64,000 nucleotides of DNA, taken from contig NZ_JPRK01000002.1 of NCBI RefSeq assembly GCF_000832125.1, positions 186,001 through 250,000 on the forward strand. The letters run 5' to 3'. Numbering within the stretch: position 1 is the first letter of the stretch; the number at the start of each line of letters is the position of its first letter. The notes under the pieces are model-generated. The model made no database searches, was not told the origin of the DNA, and saw only the letters and a list, made by a program, of their open reading frames with translations. This stretch comes from Flavobacterium hibernum (GTDB taxonomy: Bacteria > Bacteroidota > Bacteroidia > Flavobacteriales > Flavobacteriaceae). Both the position numbers and the translations under genes were made by a program. Shown piece by piece: positions 33,462-41,810 of this stretch.

Positions 33462-34196
33462 TTAATATGCTTTTCTAAGCATAAACGCGTAAATGTCTGG
33501 GAGCGGACTTTCCTCAATAGCACGGGCTGCTTTTTCAATATCATAAGGAACTCTTATGAATTCAACTTTAATGCCGTCTTTTTTTGAAAGATTGCTGCTT
33601 TTTTCAATGGTTATGACCGCATAACAGCTGTCTGGATTTCTGTCTTTTGGTTTTCCCACCGAGCCTGCATTAATGGCATGGAAATAACTGCCTTTTTTAT
33701 TGGGATTTTCCAATATGCGGTGATAAGGCAGATGAGAATGTCCGCAGATAAGAATGTCAGTATTGGAATCAAGAAAGATGTTAGTGAAATCTTTCTCATT
33801 TTTATCCTCAAGGAGATATTCTTTATTGCTGTAAGGACTTCCATGGACCATCAAAATCTTAATGAGTTTATTGGCCGTCTGATATTCAAGCTTGATATGA
33901 GCAGGAAGAGCAGAAAGATATTTTATCTGCTCTTTACCCACAATCTGATAAGCGTAGCTTTCAATGTCATTTGAACCGTCATTATGTATCTCAACAGCTT
34001 TGACATCGTGATTTCCTGCAAGGGTGGGGATATGCTTTTTACGGATCTCATTGATCACAGCATTGGGGCATAAATTGTAGCCGACCAAATCTCCTAAGCA
34101 GTAAACGGCATCAATATTCTCCTCTTCAATACTTTTTAGGGTCTGCTCCAATGCGGGGAAGTTCGCATGTATATCCGATATTATTGCAATTCTCAT
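33462..34196 (-). CDS. metallophosphoesterase of the ars operon
   Basis: Calcineurin-like phosphoesterase of 244 residues of the YfcE/MJ0936 type. Motifs in order: SDIHANF (7-13), CLGDLVGYNLCPN, LAGNHD, VHGSPY, CGHSHLPYH. No signal peptide. I chose ATG 34196 (MRIAIISD); an upstream in-frame start lies inside acr3. It begins 8 bp after acr3 ends, so it belongs to the ars operon; a role in nucleotide or phospho-arsenate turnover can only be guessed. Confidence 0.88.
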   Translation of the reverse strand: MRIAIISDIHANFPALEQTLKSIEEENIDAVYCLGDLVGYNLCPNAVINEIRKKHIPTLAGNHDVKAVEIHNDGSNDIESYAYQIVGKEQIKYLSALPAHIKLEYQTANKLIKILMVHGSPYSNKEYLLEDKNEKDFTNIFLDSNTDILICGHSHLPYHRILENPNKKGSYFHAINAGSVGKPKDRNPDSCYAVITIEKSSNLSKKDGIKVEFIRVPYDIEKAARAIEESPLPDIYAFMLRKAY

Positions 34197-34203
34197 ATTT
34201 CTT

Positions 34204-35289
34204 CTAAGCAGTTTCTGCAGCTGCCTGTTTTGTAAAGTACTTCTTTCTGAACCAAAATGCAAGGTTTACCAGTGCTATAAGAGCAGGTACTTCTACCAAA
34301 GGGCCAATAACACCTGCAAATGCCTGGCCGCTGTTTATTCCGAATACTCCGATTGCCACGGCAATAGCCAATTCAAAATTATTGCCGGTGGCTGTAAACG
34401 CAATAGATGTAGCCTTTGAATAGTCAGCCCCAAAATATTTTCCTGTAAAAAAGCTGATGACAAACATTAAAGTAAAGTATATGACAAGCGGTATTGCAAT
34501 ACGCACGACATCCATCGGGATTTGAACAATAAGTTCCCCTTTCAGGCTGAACATTACAATGATCGTAAAGAGCAGTGAAATAAGAGTAATCGGTGAGATA
34601 AACGGCACGTACTTATCCTCAAACCATTCAGAGCCTTTTAAAGCTATCAAAGCATAGCGGCTTATGATTCCCAGAGCAAATGGAATACCTAGATAGATAC
34701 CCACACTCTCGGCAATCTGTCCAATGCTGATATTGACTTCAAAACCATCATATCCAAAATAGGGAGGTAGAATGGTTATAAAAATGTAAGCGTATACACT
34801 ATAAAGCAGTACCTGAAAAATACTGTTTAGGGCAATTAGTCCTGCAGCATATTCGCGGTTTCCGTCTGCCAGATCGTTCCATACCACAACCATTGCGATA
34901 CAACGTGCCAGGCCAATCAGGATCACCCCGATCATGTATTCAGGATATCCGCTTAAAAACAGGAGCGCCAACAAAAACATCAAGACAGGGCCTACAATCC
35001 AGTTCAGGAATAAAGAGGCGCCCAAGACTTTAGTGTTCTTGAAAACCTGTCCCATCTGTTCGTATTTTACTTTTGCCAGTGGCGGGTACATCATCAGGAT
35101 AAGTCCTATTGCCAATGGAATGTTTGTTGTTCCGCTGGAGAAAGAATTGATGAAATCTCCGCTGGAAGGAATAAAGTATCCTATAGCCACGCCTATAGCC
35201 ATAGCAAGGAAAATCCAAAGGGTCAAGAAGCGGTCAAGGAAGCTTAACTTTTTGCGTCCGACAGCTGGTGCACAGTTATTTGCTGACAT
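34204..35289 (-). CDS. acr3: Acr3-family arsenite efflux transporter
   Basis: Inner-membrane antiporter of 361 residues with ten hydrophobic segments. Family landmarks: [59 protein letters not shown] with the conserved Cys of TM4, and [20 protein letters not shown]. It exports As(III) produced by the neighbouring ArsC. It starts just 1 bp after arsC ends. Confidence 0.95.
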   Translation of the reverse strand: MSANNCAPAVGRKKLSFLDRFLTLWIFLAMAIGVAIGYFIPSSGDFINSFSSGTTNIPLAIGLILMMYPPLAKVKYEQMGQVFKNTKVLGASLFLNWIVGPVLMFLLALLFLSGYPEYMIGVILIGLARCIAMVVVWNDLADGNREYAAGLIALNSIFQVLLYSVYAYIFITILPPYFGYDGFEVNISIGQIAESVGIYLGIPFALGIISRYALIALKGSEWFEDKYVPFISPITLISLLFTIIVMFSLKGELIVQIPMDVVRIAIPLVIYFTLMFVISFFTGKYFGADYSKATSIAFTATGNNFELAIAVAIGVFGINSGQAFAGVIGPLVEVPALIALVNLAFWFRKKYFTKQAAAETA

Positions 35290-35290
35290 T

Positions 35291-35905
35291 TTATTTTTTT
35301 ATTTGTGAGAATATGTAAAACATTTCAGTTCCAATCTGCAGGCTTCGCTCCAGATAAGTTTCTTTCTGCTGAGGCGTTCCGTCGGAAATTTTTGGATCTT
35401 CAAAAGTGATCGGGATTCTTTTCTCAGCGCCTGCTATAAACGGGCATCCGCCGGCAGCCTGCGAACAGGTCATTATTGCGGCAAATCCGCTTTCAGGATT
35501 GAAATCATCATCATAGGTTTTGGAAAAACCGATGACAGGAAGTTCGTCAGCTGAATATTTTATTGAATAAACGGGGTTTGAACCCTCTGAAAGGGTTTTG
35601 ATGTTGAATCCTGAATCCTTCAAAGTCTCCGCTGCCATCGGGAAAAGGGCAGTAGCCTCGGTTCCTCCTGAATAGCATGAAACGTTTTTGATGCCGTAAT
35701 AGGCGGCGGCAGTCTGCGCCCAAACCTGCGATAAGTGGCTTCTTCTGGAATTATGCGTGCAGATCAGGTTTAGTCTGGTTTCCAGCTTACTGTCCACTTT
35801 GGTCTGAATGAAGTCGATTAATGGCTGCAGGACTGCTTTGCGATCTTCAGAGATCTGCTTAAAATCAAATGATTTAACGGTATTCTCAATTTGTGGATAT
35901 AACAT
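35291..35905 (-). CDS. arsC: arsenate reductase (low-molecular-weight phosphatase type)
   Basis: Protein of 204 residues with the LMW phosphatase P-loop [20 protein letters not shown] (catalytic C-x5-R) and later [11 protein letters not shown] and [16 protein letters not shown] segments typical of thioredoxin-coupled ArsC of Bacteroidota. It reduces As(V) to As(III) for export by Acr3. The N-terminal about 40 residues are an extra helix common in this group. Confidence 0.93.
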   Translation of the reverse strand: MLYPQIENTVKSFDFKQISEDRKAVLQPLIDFIQTKVDSKLETRLNLICTHNSRRSHLSQVWAQTAAAYYGIKNVSCYSGGTEATALFPMAAETLKDSGFNIKTLSEGSNPVYSIKYSADELPVIGFSKTYDDDFNPESGFAAIMTCSQAAGGCPFIAGAEKRIPITFEDPKISDGTPQQKETYLERSLQIGTEMFYIFSQIKK

Positions 35906-35947
35906 AGTTTTTTGGCTGTAAAGGTTTATTGATTATCTGTTTAATGA

Positions 35948-36421
35948 TTAGCAGCATCCTCCGCCCGGAGTGCATGAAGAAACATTATCAGTATTTAGCT
36001 GAGATAATTTTACTTTAGGCTTATCAGATGGAATACCGCACTGCTCCTGAGCTAAGCAGGCTGTCTGTTTATTAAGCAGAGTGAAGTTTTTGCCGTTAAA
36101 ATCCAAATCGTATTTCCCGATTGTAGTGTTCTGGTACTCCACTTCAATTTCATTGTCTTCAATTCCCAAGACTTTTTCTGAAAGCTCAATGATGTGGATC
36201 AGTTTCTGAGGTTTAAGCCTGTGCTCGTAGTCGTTGGCATCCCAAAGCTGGAAGTTTACAACTGTTTCTTTTCTTACTGTTCCTCCGCAGTCGATGAAGT
36301 TTTTGGTAACCAAGCCTACTTCAGTTACGTGAAAATATTCTGGTACAAATGTGCCGTCCGGCAATTCAAAATTTACAGCTTCCACTGTTTTAAGCACTTC
36401 TTTAATTTCTGAAAGTTTCAT
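35948..36421 (-). CDS. DUF6428 family ars-operon protein
   Basis: Cytoplasmic protein of 157 residues: MKLSEIKEVLKTVEAVNFEL, PEYFHVTEVGLVTKNFIDCG, VNFQLWDANDYEHRLKP. This matches the DUF6428 family that recurs between arsR and arsC genes. The C-terminus has SSCTPGGGCC, and further cysteines (TACLAQEQCG) precede it, suggesting As(III) binding. Function unproven. Confidence 0.85.
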   Translation of the reverse strand: MKLSEIKEVLKTVEAVNFELPDGTFVPEYFHVTEVGLVTKNFIDCGGTVRKETVVNFQLWDANDYEHRLKPQKLIHIIELSEKVLGIEDNEIEVEYQNTTIGKYDLDFNGKNFTLLNKQTACLAQEQCGIPSDKPKVKLSQLNTDNVSSCTPGGGCC

Positions 36422-36454
36422 AATTTTTTATATTTAGTTAAACTATATTTTTTA

Positions 36455-36940
36455 TTAATTAATAACGGAGCTTCTTCTTTCAAGAAGCGCAGTATTTCTC
36501 CAGATACCATTCTGTTTTCCGATTTTTTCTCTTGTTCCAAGTATTCGGAAGCCTGCTTTTTCATGGATGCGGAGACTTGCTGTATTCTCAGGAAAGATTC
36601 CTGCCTGAAGCGTCCAGATTCCTTCTGTTTCGCTCTGTCGGACAAGTTCATTTAAAAGGGTAAGCCCGACTCCTTTTCCTGAATGTGCTGGATCCACATA
36701 TACGCTCACCTCTGCAACCCCCGCATAAACGCAGCGTGAAGAAACAGGTGTAAGGGCAGCCCAGCCAATTACCTTGCCATCTTCCTGCATCACAACCCGG
36801 CATGACTTAAGATGTGACTGGTCCCAGTCTTCCCATGAAGGGGCGCTGGTCTGGAAAGTGGCATTGCCGGTATCTATCCCTTTTTGGTAAATTATTTTTA
36901 CCTGATCCCAGTGTTTATCCGAAAGTTTTCTGATTTCCAT
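36455..36940 (-). CDS. GNAT N-acetyltransferase (ArsN1-like)
   Basis: Acetyltransferase of 161 residues resembling phosphinothricin/arsinothricin acetyltransferases: IYQKGIDTGNATFQTSAPSW, AEVSVYVDPAHSGKGVGLTL (acetyl-CoA loop) and IFPENTASLRIHEKAGFRIL. In ars operons this family (ArsN1) detoxifies the arsenical antibiotic arsinothricin; assignment rests on similarity and position. The start at 36940 (MEIRKLSD) avoids overlap with arsR. Confidence 0.85.
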   Translation of the reverse strand: MEIRKLSDKHWDQVKIIYQKGIDTGNATFQTSAPSWEDWDQSHLKSCRVVMQEDGKVIGWAALTPVSSRCVYAGVAEVSVYVDPAHSGKGVGLTLLNELVRQSETEGIWTLQAGIFPENTASLRIHEKAGFRILGTREKIGKQNGIWRNTALLERRSSVIN

Positions 36941-36951
36941 ATTTTTATAGA

Positions 36952-37284
36952 TTAGCAGCATTCACTTCGCTTTTTTGCCAAATGATCTGATATATGCTCA
37001 AAGAAACCTTTTATCTTTTCAAGTCCAGGTTCGTTGATGCAGTAGCAGATAGAATTTCCTTCGATGCTTCCTTTAATCAGTCCCGCATTTTTCAATTCTT
37101 TCAAATGCTGTGAAACGGTCGGCTGTGAAAGGGGAAGTTCGTTTACAATATCTCCGCAGATGCAAGCATCCACTTTTAATAAATATTCCATAATAGCAAT
37201 ACGCGCAGGATGGCCTAACGCTTTGGCTAAAACAGCAAGCTCATTTTGGCTTTCTGTAAAGTGATCTGTTTTTGTTGCTCCCAT
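36952..37284 (-). CDS. arsR: ArsR-family arsenic-responsive repressor
   Basis: Repressor of 110 residues: LAKALGHPARIAIMEYLLKV, ACICGDIVNELPLSQPTVSQ, HLKELKNAGLIKGSIEG. The CICGD motif supplies two As(III)-binding cysteines in the recognition-helix region and the C-terminus ends RSECC. First gene of the leftward ars operon. The start at 37284 is followed upstream by a palindromic operator-like site. Confidence 0.92.
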   Translation of the reverse strand: MGATKTDHFTESQNELAVLAKALGHPARIAIMEYLLKVDACICGDIVNELPLSQPTVSQHLKELKNAGLIKGSIEGNSICYCINEPGLEKIKGFFEHISDHLAKKRSECC

Positions 37285-37296
37285 CGTTTTATATTT

Positions 37297-37311
37297 ATAT
37301 TGCAATATTAC
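37297..37311 (-). promoter_or_regulatory. arsR operator/-7 region
   Basis: Perfect palindrome ATATTGCAATAT (37297-37308) 13 bp before the arsR start; the overlapping TAATATTG on the minus strand is one mismatch from TANNTTTG. A repressor bound here would cover the promoter. Confidence 0.55.
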
Positions 37312-37554
37312 GATAATAATTTAAATAAAAAAAAATATAAAGATTTATTTTTATGAAGATGAAGGCATCGGCTAAGAAAAAGATTCGATGCATATGGTTT
37401 TATAATATTGTTTGTTACCCGAATGCTAGTTTTATCAAACCAATGTATAAAGCAATAATTACATGGTTTATCGTTAGCTGATATTATATAAATACAATAC
37501 AAACTGAACAACCCATAATTAGAAAGATGTTCAGCATTTGCAGTTATTTGTTAT

Positions 37555-37592
37555 TAATAATACCAATTTTAAATTTAAAATTGGTATTATTA
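37555..37592. terminator. 38-bp perfect palindrome, likely terminator of the copper cluster
   Basis: TAATAATACCAATTTTAAA and its exact complement meet without a loop. It lies 157 bp beyond the last copper gene in its direction of transcription. The stem is AT-rich and no long U-tract follows, so the terminator call is tentative. Confidence 0.5.
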
Positions 37593-37749
37593 GATTTTCA
37601 TACTGGTTCAATTTCGATCATTAATTTGAATGGACTTCCACACCGTTCAAATGAAAGACAATTTAAAAAAATTGATATCCTTCAATATTAACCGATTAAT
37701 CTTAATTCTAGAATTTGGTCTTACAATAATTTACTATTGTACTTATAAG

Positions 37750-40254
37750 CTAGTAATTTAAAATAAATCCTGCACCAAAGCCCATATCACTGTCATAGTG
37801 TGAAGACAAAGAACCCCATCTGGTAATTATATAGCGTAGTCCTGCCATATATTCCTTGTCTGTATTCCACATCAAATTCATTCTAAGCCGTTTAGAAACG
37901 GGAATGTCTTTACGTTCAAATTGTAATCTGACTTTACCATCGGTAAAAACTTCAGCTTGTGCTACTATTAACATAGGTAGGATGTAGTTAACCCCTAGAC
38001 TTACCACTGCACGTTTATCCTTAGTATTGGTTTGTCCAAAAAGATTATTTTCTTGTATATCTTCTCCCATTCTTCTATATCTCCAGTCAAATCCTATAAA
38101 AGGCATTAACCATTGCATTTTTCCAATATATCGACCAATATGTGTTTCTGTTTCATAACCATGCATGTCATTGTATCCTAACCTCCATTCGGTTCCAATG
38201 CTCCAGCGTGTACTTTGATACATTGCTTCACCGTCATTTCCATTGGTGGCAAAATCATTTTCTGCCATAAAGTGGAATTTTCTGTCGTCGGCAAAAAGTT
38301 TTCGCTGTGCTAGTTTTGGGTTTGGTATTTCAGGATTGGCCGGCTGATTTTCATAAGTAAAAACCCTGCCCATTCCGCTCATCATATGATATAAAATATG
38401 GCAGTGAAAAAACCAGTCTCCATCAACATTGGCATTAAATTCCAAAGTATCGGTTTCCATAGGCATTATATCAATCACATTTTTTAATGGTGCATATTCT
38501 CCTTGTCCATTAAGAACCCTGAAATCATGTCCATGCAAGTGCATTGGATGGCGCATCATAGAATTATTATGCAAAATTATACGTACATTTTCACCTTTTT
38601 TAATTAATATTTTATCAGCTTCTGAAACCACCTTATTGTCCAGACTCCATACATATCGATTCATATTCCCCGTAAGTTCAAATTTTAGTTCTTTAACAGG
38701 GGCATTTTCGGGAAGCGTAGTTTTTGTAGGTGATTTAAGCATTGCATAATTTAGTGTTGTAATATCCGAAAGTGCATTGGCATTATATTGCTCAGCATCC
38801 ATTTTCATTCCTTCCATCTTTGTACTGGTTTTAGGCTTTGTTTCACCTGTAATCTCAGGATACATTACTACATTCATATCCATCTTATTAAGGCTCATGC
38901 TCATTCCCATGTCATCCAGATCGCCATTCATTTTCATCATGCCGTTCATCATTTTCATTCCTTCGAAATATTTAAGTTTTGGCAAAGGAGCTACTAATTG
39001 CTTAATTCCGCTTCCGATGTAAAGGGACGTAGATTTTGTTCGGTCTTCGGGTGTTGCTAAAAATTCATAAGCTGTTTTATCAGCTGGAATAGTAACAACT
39101 ATGTCATAGGTTTCAGAAACTGCAATAATTAGTCGATCAACCTCAACGGGTTCTACGTCATTCCCATCATTTGCCACAACCGTAATTTTCCCACCGGCAT
39201 AGGTTAACCAAAAGTAGGTTGATGCACCTCCATTGGAAACCCGTAATCGGACCTTATCACCTGCTTTAAATTGGGAAAGCTGATTTTCATTTTTCCCATT
39301 GATTAAAAATTTGTCGTAATAAACATCACTGACATCCATGGCATTCATTCGCTTCCATTCATTTTTTATTTTGTCGCTGAAATACCCCTGTTTTATAGCT
39401 TCTGCATAACTTTGTGTAGTGCCCTTTTTAATAGCAAACCAGTCTGATGCATTGTGCAGTAATCGATGTACATTTTCAGGTTTCATATCTGTCCATTCAC
39501 TTAGTATTATGGGAACGGAAGGCAAATCATCGATTCCCTTGCGAAAGGTCGGATCATCTGTCCTTTTATTCATAATGAACGAACCGTACATGCCTATCTG
39601 TTCCTGAAGTTCCGTATGGCTATGATACCAGTGTGTGCCATGCTGAATAATGGGAAAAGTATACAGATGCGTCGTATGGGGTTTAATTGGCATTTGAGTT
39701 AGATTTGGCACACCATCATATTGATTGGGTAAGAATAAGCCATGCCAATGCAAGGAAGTATCTTCATCCAGCTCATTGTGAACATAGATTTCCGCAGTAT
39801 CTCCTTCTGTAAAGGTCAAAGTAGGCATAGGTATTTGTCCGTTAACGGCAATGGCCCTTTTTGCTTTTCCTGTAAAATTTACAATTGTGTCTCTTATATA
39901 CAGGTCATATCGGACTACACGCGGTGGCGAAGTATTTTCTTCAGCTCTTTTCTGAGAAATAGAACTACTATTGCCGTCCTGAAGTGTCTTATTACCTTGG
40001 TCAGTTTGCTTGGTGGCTTTATTTTCTGCTGTTTTTGTTTGCTTGTCTGACTTTTCCGGAACTAGTTTCATACCGCACTTGGGGCAGTTTCCTGGTTTGG
40101 CTTCATGAATTTCGGGATGCATTGGACAAGTATACGTAGTGGGATTTGACTCTTCTTTCGAAGGCTTTTTATCCATTTCCATTGTTTTCATATCCTGAGC
40201 ATAAATTAGGACAGGAAGCATGATAAAAACTAGTATTGTAAGTATATTTTTCAT
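37750..40254 (-). CDS. multicopper oxidase with heavy-metal-binding domain and CopB-like barrel
   Basis: Exported 834-residue fusion. A signal peptide (MLPVLIYAQ) precedes a small heavy-metal-binding domain (about 41-66: TCPMHPEIHE and CPKCGMKL). A PcoA/CopA-type multicopper oxidase (about 110-650) follows with all four copper motifs: HWHGLF, HWYHSH, HPMHLHGHDF and HCHILYHMMSGM, plus a Met-rich insert (MKMMNGMMKMNG). From about 655 the sequence is beta-barrel-like and resembles CopB (STRWSIGTEWRLGYNDMHGY, MPFIGFDWRYRRMGED, ending GFGAGFILNY). It would oxidise and bind Cu(I) at the outer membrane. Last gene of the leftward copper cluster. Confidence 0.88.
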   Translation of the reverse strand: MKNILTILVFIMLPVLIYAQDMKTMEMDKKPSKEESNPTTYTCPMHPEIHEAKPGNCPKCGMKLVPEKSDKQTKTAENKATKQTDQGNKTLQDGNSSSISQKRAEENTSPPRVVRYDLYIRDTIVNFTGKAKRAIAVNGQIPMPTLTFTEGDTAEIYVHNELDEDTSLHWHGLFLPNQYDGVPNLTQMPIKPHTTHLYTFPIIQHGTHWYHSHTELQEQIGMYGSFIMNKRTDDPTFRKGIDDLPSVPIILSEWTDMKPENVHRLLHNASDWFAIKKGTTQSYAEAIKQGYFSDKIKNEWKRMNAMDVSDVYYDKFLINGKNENQLSQFKAGDKVRLRVSNGGASTYFWLTYAGGKITVVANDGNDVEPVEVDRLIIAVSETYDIVVTIPADKTAYEFLATPEDRTKSTSLYIGSGIKQLVAPLPKLKYFEGMKMMNGMMKMNGDLDDMGMSMSLNKMDMNVVMYPEITGETKPKTSTKMEGMKMDAEQYNANALSDITTLNYAMLKSPTKTTLPENAPVKELKFELTGNMNRYVWSLDNKVVSEADKILIKKGENVRIILHNNSMMRHPMHLHGHDFRVLNGQGEYAPLKNVIDIMPMETDTLEFNANVDGDWFFHCHILYHMMSGMGRVFTYENQPANPEIPNPKLAQRKLFADDRKFHFMAENDFATNGNDGEAMYQSTRWSIGTEWRLGYNDMHGYETETHIGRYIGKMQWLMPFIGFDWRYRRMGEDIQENNLFGQTNTKDKRAVVSLGVNYILPMLIVAQAEVFTDGKVRLQFERKDIPVSKRLRMNLMWNTDKEYMAGLRYIITRWGSLSSHYDSDMGFGAGFILNY

Positions 40255-40282
40255 ATTGCTATTTTTATAGAATATTGTTCTG

Positions 40283-40777
40283 TTATTTTTTTTTCATTTC
40301 ACCCAACTTGGCTTTCATCTGCGCAATTTCAGCTTCTTGTGCTTTTATAATGTCTTGTGCAAGCTGACTTATTTCTAGATCTTGAAGGGAAGCCTCTTTG
40401 GCCATGAGGATTGCCGCTGCATGGTGTGGAATCATTGATTTTAAGAACTCTTTATCGTCAACAGCCGCTTGCAGTCTGATGCAGGAAAAAAAAATAATTG
40501 CAGCAAGGCCGCCTATGGCAAGTAATGCCATGTTCCACTTTTTATTCATATACATACTGCCCATTACAATAATCTCAATTATGAGCATCGGCATAGTCAT
40601 TAGTCCTGCCATGTAAAATTGATTTACATTGGGAATGACATTAGCAAAAACATCTACCATCGAGTACATTAGGATGTACATAGCAATAAATGACAATACG
40701 ATCATAAATGCTAATTTTTTGTACATTTTTGGGTTTTTCTCTTTTGAATGCTGCTGTGTTGTGTGTTCCATTTTCAT
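40283..40777 (-). CDS. DUF305 membrane-anchored protein
   Basis: Protein of 164 residues with three hydrophobic segments (about 18-40, 50-70, 80-97) and a DUF305-type ending: FLKSMIPHHAAAILMAKEAS, then AQDIIKAQEAEIAQMKAKL. The HH of the PHH motif and nearby Met are candidate copper ligands. DUF305 proteins are common in copper resistance loci. It is 28 bp upstream of the oxidase gene on the same strand. Confidence 0.88.
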   Translation of the reverse strand: MKMEHTTQQHSKEKNPKMYKKLAFMIVLSFIAMYILMYSMVDVFANVIPNVNQFYMAGLMTMPMLIIEIIVMGSMYMNKKWNMALLAIGGLAAIIFFSCIRLQAAVDDKEFLKSMIPHHAAAILMAKEASLQDLEISQLAQDIIKAQEAEIAQMKAKLGEMKKK

Positions 40778-40926
40778 GATTTTTTTCCTTTAAAAGTTAT
40801 TTAGATTAATAAATTTTCCTCCAAAACAAATCTAATGGCACTATAATATAATACAGCATTAGCTTAAGTGGCGGGGATTTTTTCTGCGCTTGTATTTTTC
40901 AATGTGATATTGTAATAGCTTAATAT

Positions 40927-41799
40927 TTATTTGCTTTTAAGTAATAATTGTAACTCTTCAAGCTGGTTTTTTAATTTTTCCGTGCCTTTCATTTTTTTCT
41001 GTTCTGCAATTGCAAGGGCTTTTTTTGCAGCCTCGATGGCATTGGGATAATCCTTGAGTTCTACTGAGATTTTCTGTCTTAAAGTCGGATAATAAAAATT
41101 TTCAGGATCTAATTTTTCAGCTTCAGCTAACCACGATACTGCTTGGTTGTTTGCTCTGCACGTGGCTGAATAATAATTTGCTGCCTGAAACAATAAAGTA
41201 GCATTTTGACTTTTTTCTTTAATAATATATTTGTCAATTAGGGCTAAAATTTCTTTGTCAGCTTTGCTTTTCATAGGTATTTTAACCATTGTGTTTTCCC
41301 ATTCTATTTTAAGGAAGCCTTCTCCTTTACTGTTGATGTCATTTAATTCAATGGTAAAAGTTTCATAAAAACCAATCGTTTTTTCTGTGGGAACGGTAAA
41401 ACGCATAACATCTTTTTTCTCATCATAACCAGTTTCGCCATGTAAAGTAATATCACTATTGATAATTATAGTCCACTCATTTTCTGAAGGAATTGAGAAT
41501 ACAGAATAAGTTCCTTCTCTTAAAATATTGTTTCCAAAAGCAATATCTTCATTAGTACTTATGGTCGTACAATCGCTGGCGCCTGTTCGCCAGAGTTTAC
41601 CAAAAGGCACTAATTCGCCAAATATTTTTCGCCCTCTTACTAAGGGTCTGCTATAGGATATTTTGACTGTAGAACTTCCGATTTCTTGTTGAAATGATGC
41701 AGAGGGACTTGCAGGGGTAAGTTTAATTTGAATTTTTTCTTGTGCAGAAATTGATAACGATTGCATAATAATGAAGCTTAGCAGAATTATTTTTTTCAT
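40927..41799 (-). CDS. DUF2911 family exported protein
   Basis: Protein of 290 residues with signal peptide FIIMQSLSISAQ. DUF2911 domain (about 22-170): KISYSRPLVRGRKIFGELVP, LWRTGASDCTTISTN, LREGTYSVFSIPSENEWTII, followed by a TPR-like helical C-terminus (ANYYSATCRANNQAVSW...). The start at 41799 gives a clean signal peptide. Function unknown; the family is frequent in Bacteroidota and not metal-specific. Confidence 0.82.
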   Translation of the reverse strand: MKKIILLSFIIMQSLSISAQEKIQIKLTPASPSASFQQEIGSSTVKISYSRPLVRGRKIFGELVPFGKLWRTGASDCTTISTNEDIAFGNNILREGTYSVFSIPSENEWTIIINSDITLHGETGYDEKKDVMRFTVPTEKTIGFYETFTIELNDINSKGEGFLKIEWENTMVKIPMKSKADKEILALIDKYIIKEKSQNATLLFQAANYYSATCRANNQAVSWLAEAEKLDPENFYYPTLRQKISVELKDYPNAIEAAKKALAIAEQKKMKGTEKLKNQLEELQLLLKSK

Positions 41800-41810
41800 A
41801 GTTTTTAATT

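Larger units (their letters stand above)
37285..37749. other. 465-bp intergenic region between ars and copper clusters
   Basis: No gene recognised. It contains the arsR promoter/operator side (37297-37311) and a 38-bp perfect palindrome (37555-37592). Other open frames are weak and AT-rich. Confidence 0.65.

Noticed and set aside
38429..40050. Several rightward frames across the multicopper oxidase gene
   Set aside because: Shadows of the strongly supported leftward gene with its four copper motifs.
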